From positions 1-35,791 of the forward strand of contig JAICSU010000008.1 of the NCBI GenBank assembly GCA_025936735.1: a stretch of DNA of 35,791 bases, in the 5' to 3' direction. The stretch is from Amnibacterium sp. (lineage in GTDB: Bacteria; Actinomycetota; Actinomycetes; Actinomycetales; Microbacteriaceae). Numbering within the stretch: position 1 is the first letter of the stretch; the number at the start of each line of letters is the position of its first letter. Below the pieces are notes generated by a model. It did not search any database. It worked only from the letters and a program-made list of their open reading frames with translations, and had not been told where the DNA came from. Positions 13,795 through 21,205 of the stretch are shown one piece after another. The position numbers were made by a program, and so were the translations under genes.

Positions 13795-16035
13795 ATGTCG
13801 AATGCGCCGCCGTACGTCGTTCGGCTCGCGGATGCCGCGGCGATGACCCCGACCACCGCGGGGGTGAAGGCAGCCACCCTTGCGACCCTCTCAGCCGCGG
13901 GCTTCCCCGTTCCGCCGGGTCTCGTCGTGACGTCGACGTCGTGGACGCACGCGGACGCGGCGAGGGCCGAGTTGGAGCGCCTCCTCGCTCACGAGGACTT
14001 CTCTGGTGTCGCGCGGTTCGCGGTGCGGTCCTCGGCGGTCTCCGAAGACCTTCCTGGGGCTTCATTCGCCGGGCAGTACGAGACGTTCCTCGATGTGCCG
14101 AAGTCCGAGGTCCCCGACGCGGTGACCCGATGCGCCGATGCTGCCCGGTCGGACCGCGTCGCGTCATACCGGGCCGCCCGCGACGAGTCACCATCCGGGC
14201 GGGAGGGGATCGCCGTGCTCGTTCAGCCGATGGTGCCTGCGCTCGCGGCGGGCGTCGCCTTCACAGCGAACCCGACCACCGGTGATCGGGCAGAAACCGT
14301 CATCACTGCCGTTCGCGGCCTGGGCGAGCGGCTCGTGAGCGGCGAAGCGGTGGGCGACGAGTGGATTGTGCGTGCGCGTCACGCGACAGCGTCGCGGGCG
14401 GCGGAGCAGGCGATCACCAGCGCGAACGCGCGGGCCGTTGCGGCCCTCGGACGCCGGGTCCAGGACCTCCTTGGCGACCCTCAAGACATCGAGTGGGCTC
14501 TCGACGGCGCCGGTGAGGTGGTACTGCTGCAGGCGCGCCCGATGACTGCCCTGCCGGCGGTCGTCGAGTGGGCGCCCCCGGGGCCCGGCCTGTGGCTCCG
14601 CAACTTCCGTCTGGGCGAGTGGCTGCCCGATCCCATGACGCCCCTGTTCGCCGACTGGCTCCTCCCAACGATCGAGAACGGGTACCTCGAGGGGATGCGC
14701 TCCTCCACAGGAACGGTCGTGCCGTTCCGCTACGCGACCGTGAACGGCTGGTACTTCAACGCCGTCCCCATCCCCTCGGCTCGCCTCCTGCTCGGAGCGG
14801 TTAGGGAGAGTCGAGGCAAGGTCCTCCCGGTACTGTTCAACGCGCTGATCCGCGTCAGCAGGGATCCGGCCGCTGCGGATCGAGCCGTGCTCGGCCGCCT
14901 CTACAGCCAGTGGCTGGACGTCGAGCTGCCCGCCTACCGACGGCTGGTCGAGCAAGGCGGGCGCCTGATCACAACAGGGACGAACCGGGAACTCGCCGAG
15001 ATCATCCACCGCGTGGGGGCGGCCGCCGGGCGGCAGCTGTGGTACCTCGCCATCGTCGGAGGGTCGGCGTGGAAGATGGAAGCCCGACTCACGGGCTTCG
15101 CGGACAAGCACCTCGACCCTCTGCGAAATGACGGCCCGTTGCGCGACGGCGTCCAGGTCCTGCTCCGCCAGACCGACCGCCCCGCCGGAATGGCGGCGCA
15201 CGCCGTCCTCAGCATCGACTGGTTCTGGCCCACCTCGGAGGAAATGCGGGGCGGCGACGGCAGCCTGGACGAGCAGCGCCGCCGCACGATGCAGGCGGAA
15301 CGCGCCGCCGCGGAAGAGTCCTGCCTGCAGGCGTTGAGTTCGAAGCCTCGACTTCGGCGCGAGTTCGTCGAGCTTCTCGAGGTCGCACGCCGATATGCCG
15401 GGATTCGCGAGGACCAGGCCCGCGCGCTCACCCTCGGCTGGCCCCTGCTTCGCGCCGGCGTTCTGAAGCTGGGCGAGCACCTAGTCGAGGCGGGGGTGGT
15501 CAGGGATTCGCGGGACGTCTTCTTCTTGAAGCGGGACGAGCTCGACAGCCACACTGCGCTCGAGGGCCTCGCAGCCGAGCGCGAATCCGAGTGGCAAGCT
15601 CAACGCCGCCTCCGTGCACCGCTGACTCTGGGACGGCCGCCGCGGTTGATCGGCGACCCGATCCAGCGAGCCGCCGACCGCGCACGTGGCGGCAGAGCGC
15701 TGCCCCCAGGCGCGATCATCGGGCAACCCGTGAGCGCCGGTCGCGCGACGGGTCCGGTCCGTCTGGTTACGGACCCCGACCAGTTCGACGCCTTCCTCCC
15801 CGGCGAGGTCCTCCTCGCCCGCGCCACGGCGCCGGCCTGGACACCCCTCTTCGCACGAGCGGCAGCAGTTGTCACCGACGGAGGAACAGTCGCCGCCCAT
15901 GCGTCGATCGTCGCTCGCGAATACGGCATTCCCGCCGTCGTCGGAACGGGCGATGCGACCCTCCGGCTCACCACGGGCCAGTGGGTCACCGTCGACGGGA
16001 ACGCCGGAACAGTCCTGCCGATCCAGAGGCCCTGA
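13795..16035 (+). CDS. PEP-synthase-like dikinase, related to rifampin phosphotransferase
   Basis: This is a three-domain ATP-dependent dikinase of 746 residues. The N-terminal ATP-grasp pair opens with GVKAATLATLSAAGFPVPPG (about 23-42) and has FAVRSSAVSEDLPGASFAGQ. The middle region (about 270-630) is the substrate domain. The C-terminal swivelling domain has the catalytic histidine H702 in TDGGTVAAHASIVAREYGIP. PEP synthase has a PEP-binding TIM barrel in place of this middle region, so the layout fits rifampin phosphotransferases (usually about 820-870 residues), which transfer the beta-phosphate of ATP to an antibiotic. The substrate is unknown. The start ATG at 13795 has GAGGTGA upstream. 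It lies 201 bp after arsC, followed by the IS element. Confidence 0.85.
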   Translation: MSNAPPYVVRLADAAAMTPTTAGVKAATLATLSAAGFPVPPGLVVTSTSWTHADAARAELERLLAHEDFSGVARFAVRSSAVSEDLPGASFAGQYETFLDVPKSEVPDAVTRCADAARSDRVASYRAARDESPSGREGIAVLVQPMVPALAAGVAFTANPTTGDRAETVITAVRGLGERLVSGEAVGDEWIVRARHATASRAAEQAITSANARAVAALGRRVQDLLGDPQDIEWALDGAGEVVLLQARPMTALPAVVEWAPPGPGLWLRNFRLGEWLPDPMTPLFADWLLPTIENGYLEGMRSSTGTVVPFRYATVNGWYFNAVPIPSARLLLGAVRESRGKVLPVLFNALIRVSRDPAAADRAVLGRLYSQWLDVELPAYRRLVEQGGRLITTGTNRELAEIIHRVGAAAGRQLWYLAIVGGSAWKMEARLTGFADKHLDPLRNDGPLRDGVQVLLRQTDRPAGMAAHAVLSIDWFWPTSEEMRGGDGSLDEQRRRTMQAERAAAEESCLQALSSKPRLRREFVELLEVARRYAGIREDQARALTLGWPLLRAGVLKLGEHLVEAGVVRDSRDVFFLKRDELDSHTALEGLAAERESEWQAQRRLRAPLTLGRPPRLIGDPIQRAADRARGGRALPPGAIIGQPVSAGRATGPVRLVTDPDQFDAFLPGEVLLARATAPAWTPLFARAAAVVTDGGTVAAHASIVAREYGIPAVVGTGDATLRLTTGQWVTVDGNAGTVLPIQRP

Positions 16036-16044
16036 CTCGCCGCC

Positions 16045-16059
16045 TGGGGACGCGGCAGC
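16045..16059. repeat. 15-bp target duplication, left
   Basis: TGGGGACGCGGCAGC here is repeated exactly at 17458-17472 on the other side of the insertion sequence. Target duplications of up to about 15 bp are known for the IS481 family. Confidence 0.88.
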
Positions 16060-16155
16060 TGTCATGTATCAGGACATCGGTGACGCTTCTGCATCAATAG
16101 ATCGGTGACACTTCGGGCCGGTTTGGTGGTGACACTTCGCCTCGATGTTTGAGGC

Positions 16156-17370
16156 ATGGCGCACCCTGAACCGGTTGATCCTCGTGTCCGTCTCGCGATC
16201 ACGCAGTGGCCGCCGGACTCCCCTCGGGGCGCGGTGAGCACGTTCTGCCTCGAGCAGGGCATCTCCCGACAGGCCTTCTACGCGATCCGCCGACGGGCGA
16301 TCGAGGAGGGCCAGGCCGCGGCGCTTCAGCCGCGGACCCGCCGGCCCCGGTCGAGCCCGAACCGCATCGCCGACGAGGTGAAGCAGCAGGCGCTCGGCGT
16401 CCGGTCCGCCCTGGAGTCCTCGGGGCTGGACCATGGACCGATCAGCGTCCACGAGAAGATGCGCTCCCTCGGCCTGGAGCCGGTGCCGTCGACGGCGGCG
16501 CTGTCACGCATCTTCCGCGACGCCGGCGTCGCCCGCACCGAGCCGCGGAAGAAACCGCGGGCGTCCTACCGCCGGTTCGTCTATCCGGCGCCGAACGCCT
16601 GCTGGCAGCTGGACGCGACCGAATACGTGCTCATCGGCGGCCGGACCTGCGTGATCTTCCAGCTCATCGACGACCACTCCCGCCTCGCCGTCGCCTCCCA
16701 CGTCGCCTCCGGGGAGACCGCGGAGGGCGCGATCACGGTGGTGAAGAAAGCGATCGCCGCCCACGGAGTCCCGCAGCGGCTACTCAGCGATAACGGGGTC
16801 GCGTTGAACCCGTCCCGCCGCGGTGTCATCGGGCAGCTGGTCGCCTATGTCACCGCGCTCGGGGTCGAGGCGATCACCGGGAAGCCCTACAAGCCGACCA
16901 CGCAGGGCAAGAACGAGCGGTTCCACCAGACCCTGTTCCGCTGGCTCGACAAGCAGCCCCTGGCCGAGACCCTCGGCCAGTTGCAGGAGCAGGTCGATGC
17001 GTTCGACCGGATCTACAACACTGAGCGGCCCCACCAGGCCCTGCCTGGCCGGATCACACCGCTGCAGGCCTGGCAGGCGACACCGAAAGCCGACCCGCCC
17101 CGGCCCCGCGGGGAGCTGCTCCGGCCGGTCGGCTGGGACGGGATCCGCATCACCCGCGTCGCCGCCAACGGCATCGTCCAGGTCCGCTCGACCCGCTTCC
17201 ACATCACCCGCCTGATGGCCGGCCAGACCGTCCTGCTGATCGAGACCGAGGACCACCTGCTCGTCTTCGACGACCGCGGCACCGAGATCATGCGCCACTC
17301 CTGGCCCAAGCCCGGCACCGCCTACGTCAGCTCCGGCCGCCCCCGCGGACGACACCCACGAACCCTCTGA
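16156..17370 (+). CDS. IS481-family transposase (DDE integrase fold)
   Basis: This 404-residue transposase has an N-terminal helix-turn-helix region (about 25-60), then the rve catalytic core with D153 (WQLDATEY), D212 (LSDNG) and E254 (GKNERFHQTL), the IS481-type triad. A C-terminal beta-rich region follows TERPHQALPGRITP. The frame is intact and the catalytic residues are present. Start ATG at 16156 follows TGAGGC. Confidence 0.95.
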   Translation: MAHPEPVDPRVRLAITQWPPDSPRGAVSTFCLEQGISRQAFYAIRRRAIEEGQAAALQPRTRRPRSSPNRIADEVKQQALGVRSALESSGLDHGPISVHEKMRSLGLEPVPSTAALSRIFRDAGVARTEPRKKPRASYRRFVYPAPNACWQLDATEYVLIGGRTCVIFQLIDDHSRLAVASHVASGETAEGAITVVKKAIAAHGVPQRLLSDNGVALNPSRRGVIGQLVAYVTALGVEAITGKPYKPTTQGKNERFHQTLFRWLDKQPLAETLGQLQEQVDAFDRIYNTERPHQALPGRITPLQAWQATPKADPPRPRGELLRPVGWDGIRITRVAANGIVQVRSTRFHITRLMAGQTVLLIETEDHLLVFDDRGTEIMRHSWPKPGTAYVSSGRPRGRHPRTL

Positions 17371-17381
17371 CCGAGCGAACT

Positions 17382-17449
17382 GTCACCGATGTCCTGATGC
17401 CGGAAGTGTCACCGATGTCCTGATGCAGAACCGTCACCCATGTCCTGAT
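17382..17449. repeat. Three tandem subterminal transposase-site repeats
   Basis: GTCACCGATGTCCTGAT occurs at 17382-17398 and 17408-17424, and with one change at 17433-17449 inside the right terminal repeat; the spacing is 25-26 bp. Shorter inverted relatives (GGTGACACTTCG-like) lie at 16104-16140 at the left end. Ordered copies suggest several transposase binding sites at each end. Confidence 0.75.
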
Positions 17450-17457
17450 ACATCACA

Positions 17458-17472
17458 TGGGGACGCGGCAGC
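17458..17472. repeat. 15-bp target duplication, right
   Basis: This is an exact copy of 16045-16059, directly after the right end of the IS element. Confidence 0.88.
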
Positions 17473-17476
17473 GGGC

Positions 17477-17499
17477 CCGTGCCCACATTTTGCCCACAC
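17477..17499. repeat. Island-end direct repeat, right copy
   Basis: This is identical over 23 bp to 6946-6968 and lies 104 bp inside attR. The 104 bp up to attR are more AT-rich than the surroundings and hold no gene. Confidence 0.6.
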
Positions 17500-17603
17500 T
17501 TTTCGGCAGAACGAGGCGTATTCCTGTAATCGACTACATGCTAAATCCCTGATCAATGCCGTCTCTGTCATCGAGGCTCAGCGGCCGTATACAGCGTCAG
17601 GCA

Positions 17604-17647
17604 ACTGAAAATCGAAAGGTCACCGGATCGACGCCGGTCGGAGCCAC
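17604..17647 (+). repeat. attR (partial copy of tRNA-Phe)
   Basis: This is the second copy of the 44-bp sequence at the tRNA end. It lacks the 5' half of a tRNA and so is not a gene. It is the right boundary of the island and is directly followed by the displaced native terminator. Confidence 0.92.
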
Positions 17648-17652
17648 CACGA

Positions 17653-17680
17653 GAACCCCCGGTCTCCCGGGGGTTCTTCT
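17653..17680 (+). terminator. Native tRNA-Phe terminator, displaced by the island
   Basis: GAACCCCCGG at 17653-17662 pairs perfectly with CCGGGGGTTC at 17667-17676 (4-nt loop), followed by TTCT. Before integration this would have stood directly after tRNA-Phe. It now lies 10.8 kb away and may instead serve the convergent operon ending at 17752. Confidence 0.8.
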
Positions 17681-17751
17681 TCGCCCGGCGGCGCGTGAAC
17701 GAGCCCTCGCGAGCTGTGGGGGAACCGGGGACAGCGCCAGGGGACCCCGGC

Positions 17752-18045
17752 CTATGCGGACCGCCGCAGACGCTGAACCTCCATCGGCGCCACGAGCAGG
17801 CCGGCCGACGCCTCGGCGAATCTGCTCACGTGGTCCTTCGCGTTGTGGTCCGCCAAGGAGGCCTCGTCCAGCCACTCCTCCCACAGCACGAAGCGGCCGG
17901 ACTCGTGCGCGTCCTCAAGCACGTCGTACCTGACGCATCCGGGATCCGCGCGGCTAAGGGCGGCGAGGACCCCCAACTCTTCCCGCAACCGCTCCTCGCT
18001 TCCTGCCCGCACCTCCAGGGTCACGAGGAGCGTCGCCGCACTCAC
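17752..18045 (-). CDS. ABM-domain (antibiotic biosynthesis monooxygenase/YgiN-like) protein
   Basis: This 97-residue ferredoxin-like-fold protein matches the ABM family in length and pattern: LLVTLEVRAGSEERLREELG, then DPGCVRYDVLEDAHESGRFVLWEEWLDEASL and a conserved His-containing segment ADHNAKDHVSRFAE. Members act as small cofactor-free oxygenases or aldol-type enzymes on quinones and sugar derivatives. It overlaps the end of the dehydrogenase gene by 4 bp and is the last gene of the sugar operon, so it probably acts in that pathway; the reaction is unknown. Confidence 0.85.
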   Translation of the reverse strand: MSAATLLVTLEVRAGSEERLREELGVLAALSRADPGCVRYDVLEDAHESGRFVLWEEWLDEASLADHNAKDHVSRFAEASAGLLVAPMEVQRLRRSA

Positions 18046-19235
18046 TGCCGCGAGGCGGGCTGCAGGCTGCCGACGAGGGAGACGTCGACCCAGGCGCCCG
18101 TCTCCGATGACTGCACGATCGCGTCGTCGATCAGCGCGATCTGGTACCCGTCACGGAAGCTCGGACTGACCTCCGAGCCCTCGGCGACGGCCGCGAAGAA
18201 GTCGTGGGCCTCGATGATCTTCGTCTCGCCGTACCCGATGCCCAGTGCGGGGATCGGCCACAGGGCGCCGCCGTTCGGGTGGGCGGGACCGGTGTAGATG
18301 GTGCGGAAGCCGCGGCGGTCCCCCGGGTCGTCAGCGAACGCCACCTGGAGCTCGTCGCGTCGCTCGTAGTTGAAGAAGATGCTGCCCTTCGTCCCGTGCA
18401 CCTCGAACGTGATGTAGTTGTTCCGGCCGTACCCGTTCCGGGTCGCTTCGATCGAGCCGACCGCGCCGCCGGTGAACCGGATCATCGTCATCACCTCGTC
18501 GTCTACGTCCACCGGGCCGCGCGGACCGTCGCCGCCGCGCGTCGTGCCCAGTGAGTCCGCCCCGCCGGACTGCAGTGGCCGGTCGTGGATGAAGGTCGAC
18601 AGCAGCGCATTGACCTGCGCGAAGTCGCCGACGAGGTAGCGGGCGATGTCGACGACATGCGTCGCGATGTCGCCGAGGGCGCCGGAGCCGGCGATCGCCT
18701 TCTGGAAGCGCCAGGACAGGGGGGAGTCGGGATCGGCGCTCCAGTCCTGCAGGTACGTGCCGCGGAAGTTGGTGATCGTGCCGATGGCGCCCTCGTCGAT
18801 GAACTTCTTCGCCAGGGCGACGGCCGGGGTGCGTCGGTAGTTGAACGCCACCATGTTGACGACGCCCGCCTCGGTCACCGCCTCGTACATGGCCCGCGCC
18901 TCGTCGCTCGTGCGGGCGAGGGGCTTCTCGCTGATGATGTGCTTGCCCGCCTTGGCGGCGGCGATGGCGATCTCGGCGTGCAGATGGTTGGGCGTCGCGA
19001 TGTCCACCACGTCGATCTCGGGGTCCTCGACCACGGTGCGCCAGTCCCCCGTGTAGCGCTGGAAGCCGAATCGTCGCGACGCCTCCTCGGCGAGGCTCTC
19101 GGTCGCCTCGGCGATCGTCCTGCGCACCGGCAGCGCGGGCGCCGGCCAGAAGAACATCGGCATCGCCGCATAGGCCAGGGAGTGGGCCTTGCCCATGAAG
19201 CCGGCACCGATCAGGCCGACGTTGAGTTCCTTCAC
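18042..19235 (-). CDS. Gfo/Idh/MocA-family NAD(P)-dependent sugar or inositol dehydrogenase
   Basis: This 397-residue oxidoreductase has the N-terminal Rossmann motif GLIGAGFMGKAHS, VDIATPNHLH and the family EKPLA signature, followed by the alpha/beta domain with FNYRRTPAV and the catalytic-site region GALGDIATHVVDIARYL (Asp and His). Such enzymes oxidise a ring hydroxyl of inositols or sugars. GTG at 19235 has AGAGGAAGAG upstream. It sits between the isomerase and the ABM gene in an operon behind a ribose-type transporter, so it probably oxidises the imported compound or its first product. Confidence 0.92.
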   Translation of the reverse strand: MKELNVGLIGAGFMGKAHSLAYAAMPMFFWPAPALPVRRTIAEATESLAEEASRRFGFQRYTGDWRTVVEDPEIDVVDIATPNHLHAEIAIAAAKAGKHIISEKPLARTSDEARAMYEAVTEAGVVNMVAFNYRRTPAVALAKKFIDEGAIGTITNFRGTYLQDWSADPDSPLSWRFQKAIAGSGALGDIATHVVDIARYLVGDFAQVNALLSTFIHDRPLQSGGADSLGTTRGGDGPRGPVDVDDEVMTMIRFTGGAVGSIEATRNGYGRNNYITFEVHGTKGSIFFNYERRDELQVAFADDPGDRRGFRTIYTGPAHPNGGALWPIPALGIGYGETKIIEAHDFFAAVAEGSEVSPSFRDGYQIALIDDAIVQSSETGAWVDVSLVGSLQPASRQ

Positions 19236-19296
19236 GTTTTCGCTCTTCCTCTCGAATGGGTGTCCGGTACCGGCGGCGCCGGCCCGCGCCGCCGGG

Positions 19297-20118
19297 TCAG
19301 GCCGACAGCAGCCGGTCCAGGTACGCCTTGCTGATCGCCGCTGCGCCGGCCGGGTCTCCGTCGTACGAGTCCAGCTCGACCATCAGCCAGCTGTCGTAGT
19401 CGCTCTCGCGGACCGCGGCGATCACGTCCGGGAGATCGATCACGCCCTCGCCGAGCGGCAGGAACGCGAACGGATCGGGCCGGAAGTCCTTCAGGTGCAC
19501 GTGTCGCACCCGGTCGGGGTAGGCGCGGATCAGTGCGGCCGGGTCACCACCGCCCGCTGCGAGGTGGGCGGTGTCCGGGCAGAACCCGATCCGGGTGAGC
19601 GCCATGATGCGCTCGAGCTCCTCCGGGCTCTCGACGATGGTGCTGAGGTGCGGGTGGTAGCTGGCCGTCAGGCCGAACTCCTCCGCGATGTCCACCACGC
19701 GGTCCAGGCTCTCGCCGAGCCGCCGGTAGTCGTCGTCCTGCGTCCCCGCTGCTCGCCGGGCTCCGCCGCCCACGACGAGGCGCTGGGCTCCGAAGGTCGC
19801 TGCGAGGTCGGCGGCGCGGCGGATCCGGTGCATCTCGTCGGGCAGGATGTCCGCGTAGATGAAGTTCGCGCCGGTGTAGACGCTGACCAGCTGCAGCCCT
19901 GCGTCGTGGAGCGCGCCGCGCAGCTCGTCCGGCCGATCGGCGTAGTCCGCCACGTTCCCGTCGAACATCTCGACCCCCGCGTACCCGGCCGCCCCGATGT
20001 CCCGGATCGCGTCGGGCATCGACCCGTTGGCCCGGTAGAAGAGGTCCTTGACGCTGGTGACCCCGGTGGGCTCGCCGACGACGCCGCCCCAGGTGATCGT
20101 GCAGTAGCCGATGTTCAT
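19297..20118 (-). CDS. Sugar phosphate isomerase/epimerase-like TIM barrel (IolE-like)
   Basis: This 273-residue xylose-isomerase-like TIM barrel has metal-ligand positions visible at GVEMFDG, SYHPHLSTIVES, GFCPDTAHLAAGG, HVHLKDF and WLMVELD. Members are isomerases, epimerases or, like IolE, 2-keto-myo-inositol dehydratases. Pairing with a Gfo/Idh dehydrogenase recalls inositol catabolism, but other iol genes are absent, so the exact substrate is open. ATG at 20118 has AAGGAG six bases upstream. Confidence 0.88.
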   Translation of the reverse strand: MNIGYCTITWGGVVGEPTGVTSVKDLFYRANGSMPDAIRDIGAAGYAGVEMFDGNVADYADRPDELRGALHDAGLQLVSVYTGANFIYADILPDEMHRIRRAADLAATFGAQRLVVGGGARRAAGTQDDDYRRLGESLDRVVDIAEEFGLTASYHPHLSTIVESPEELERIMALTRIGFCPDTAHLAAGGGDPAALIRAYPDRVRHVHLKDFRPDPFAFLPLGEGVIDLPDVIAAVRESDYDSWLMVELDSYDGDPAGAAAISKAYLDRLLSA

Positions 20119-20218
20119 CGATGCTCCTTCGTGCTGATGCGATGCTCGACTCGCCGGCCTAGCGGGCGAGCCGGACCGGCGCAGGCGCTCCGGCGCCCCA
20201 CCGGCGATGGCGGACGGG

Positions 20219-21205
20219 TCACTTCTTCCGTGCCAGGGCGACGGCGAGGATGATGATCGCCCCGCGGATGATCTGCTGCTGGCTGCTGTCCAGTCCGGCG
20301 AGCACGAGCCCGTTGTTGATGAGCCCGATCAGCAGCGCCCCGAATGCGGTGCCGACCACGGTCCCCGCACCACCGAAGAGGCTCGTCCCGCCGAGGATCA
20401 CCGCGGCGATCGCCGAGAGCTCATCGCCGTCACCCCACTGGAAGCGGCCGGACTGAAGGCGGCCGGCGTAGAGCATCCCCGCGATGCTGGCGATGATCGC
20501 CGAGACGAGCAGCACGGTGAACTTGATCCGCCGGGTCCGGATACCCGTGTACTCCGCCGCGGTGCGGTTGCCTCCCGTGGCGAGCACCTGACGCCCGTAC
20601 CGGGTCCGGCCGAGCACCACGGCGCCGACCGCGACCGCGACGACCGCCCAGATCACGAGCACGGGGATCGGACCGATGCTCCCCGATCCGAACAGGTTGT
20701 TGAACGTGTCGTCGAGGATCGGCTCCGGCGCGGAGTTGGTGATGTACTGCGCGGTCCCCGCAGCCACCCCGAGCATGCCGAGCGTCACGAGGAACGAGGG
20801 GATCCCGAGCAGGCTGACGAGGGCGCCGTTGATGGTGCCGACGACCACGCCGACCAGCAGACCGGCGAGGATCCCCGGGATCAGGCCGAGGCTGGAGACG
20901 GTCATCGCCGCGGCGACGCTCGACAGGCCAGCGACAGAACCGACGCTGAGATCGATCTCGGCGGCGGAGATCACGAAGGTCATGCCGACTGCGATCACCG
21001 CGATCGTGGCGGTCTGGCTGAGGATGTTCACCAGGTTGTTGGGTGACAGGAAGCCCTGGTCGCCGAGTAGGACGGCGAAGAAGACGAACACCACGACGAA
21101 CCCGATGTAGATGACGTAGCGGCGCCAGTCGAGGTCACGGAGGAACCCGGGGCCCGCGGCCCTCATCCGGGTTCCCAGCGGGACGGCGGGGTCGGTCTTG
21201 GTCAT
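20219..21205 (-). CDS. ABC transporter permease, ribose/inositol type (RbsC-like)
   Basis: This 328-residue membrane protein has about eight to ten hydrophobic segments and the RbsC hallmarks SAAEIDLSVGSVAGLSS and GNRTAAEYTGI, then VSAIIASIAGMLYAGRL and AVILGGTSLFGGAGTVVGT. It forms the channel of a CUT2-type sugar importer. Its ATG overlaps the TGA of the ATPase gene by 4 bp, so the two are coupled. It lies 100 bp before the isomerase gene. Confidence 0.94.
   Translation of the reverse strand: MTKTDPAVPLGTRMRAAGPGFLRDLDWRRYVIYIGFVVVFVFFAVLLGDQGFLSPNNLVNILSQTATIAVIAVGMTFVISAAEIDLSVGSVAGLSSVAAAMTVSSLGLIPGILAGLLVGVVVGTINGALVSLLGIPSFLVTLGMLGVAAGTAQYITNSAPEPILDDTFNNLFGSGSIGPIPVLVIWAVVAVAVGAVVLGRTRYGRQVLATGGNRTAAEYTGIRTRRIKFTVLLVSAIIASIAGMLYAGRLQSGRFQWGDGDELSAIAAVILGGTSLFGGAGTVVGTAFGALLIGLINNGLVLAGLDSSQQQIIRGAIIILAVALARKK

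Larger units (their letters stand above)
16060..17457. mobile_element. Complete IS481-family insertion sequence
   Basis: The 1398-bp element begins TGT and ends ACA. Its 26-bp terminal inverted repeats (16060-16085 and 17432-17457) match at 24 of 26 positions, it has one DDE transposase, and 15-bp target duplications flank it exactly. Repeated subterminal motifs occur at both ends. Because the target duplication is perfect, the insertion looks recent. It landed just after the dikinase stop codon and did not interrupt a recognised gene. Confidence 0.93.
6834..17647. mobile_element. Integrative element in tRNA-Phe with arsenic-related cargo
   Basis: The element is bounded by 44-bp identical direct repeats (6834-6877 and 17604-17647) formed from the 3' part of tRNA-Phe. 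A tyrosine recombinase lies directly inside the left end. Cargo in order: CWCCG protein, MerR regulator, disulfide-reductase-like flavoprotein, GNAT acetyltransferase, flavoprotein, arsR, arsC, dikinase, IS481-family element. No excisionase, replication or conjugation gene was recognised, so transfer would depend on another element. One unit (one att copy plus interior) is about 10.77 kb. Confidence 0.9.

Noticed and set aside
17423-17608. Small plus-strand frame across the IS end and attR
   Set aside because: It begins inside the IS terminal region and reads through repeat sequence; it has no ribosome binding site and no family resemblance.
17604-17647. A second tRNA-Phe gene
   Set aside because: Only the 3' part is present; there is no acceptor 5' strand or D arm, so it is attR.
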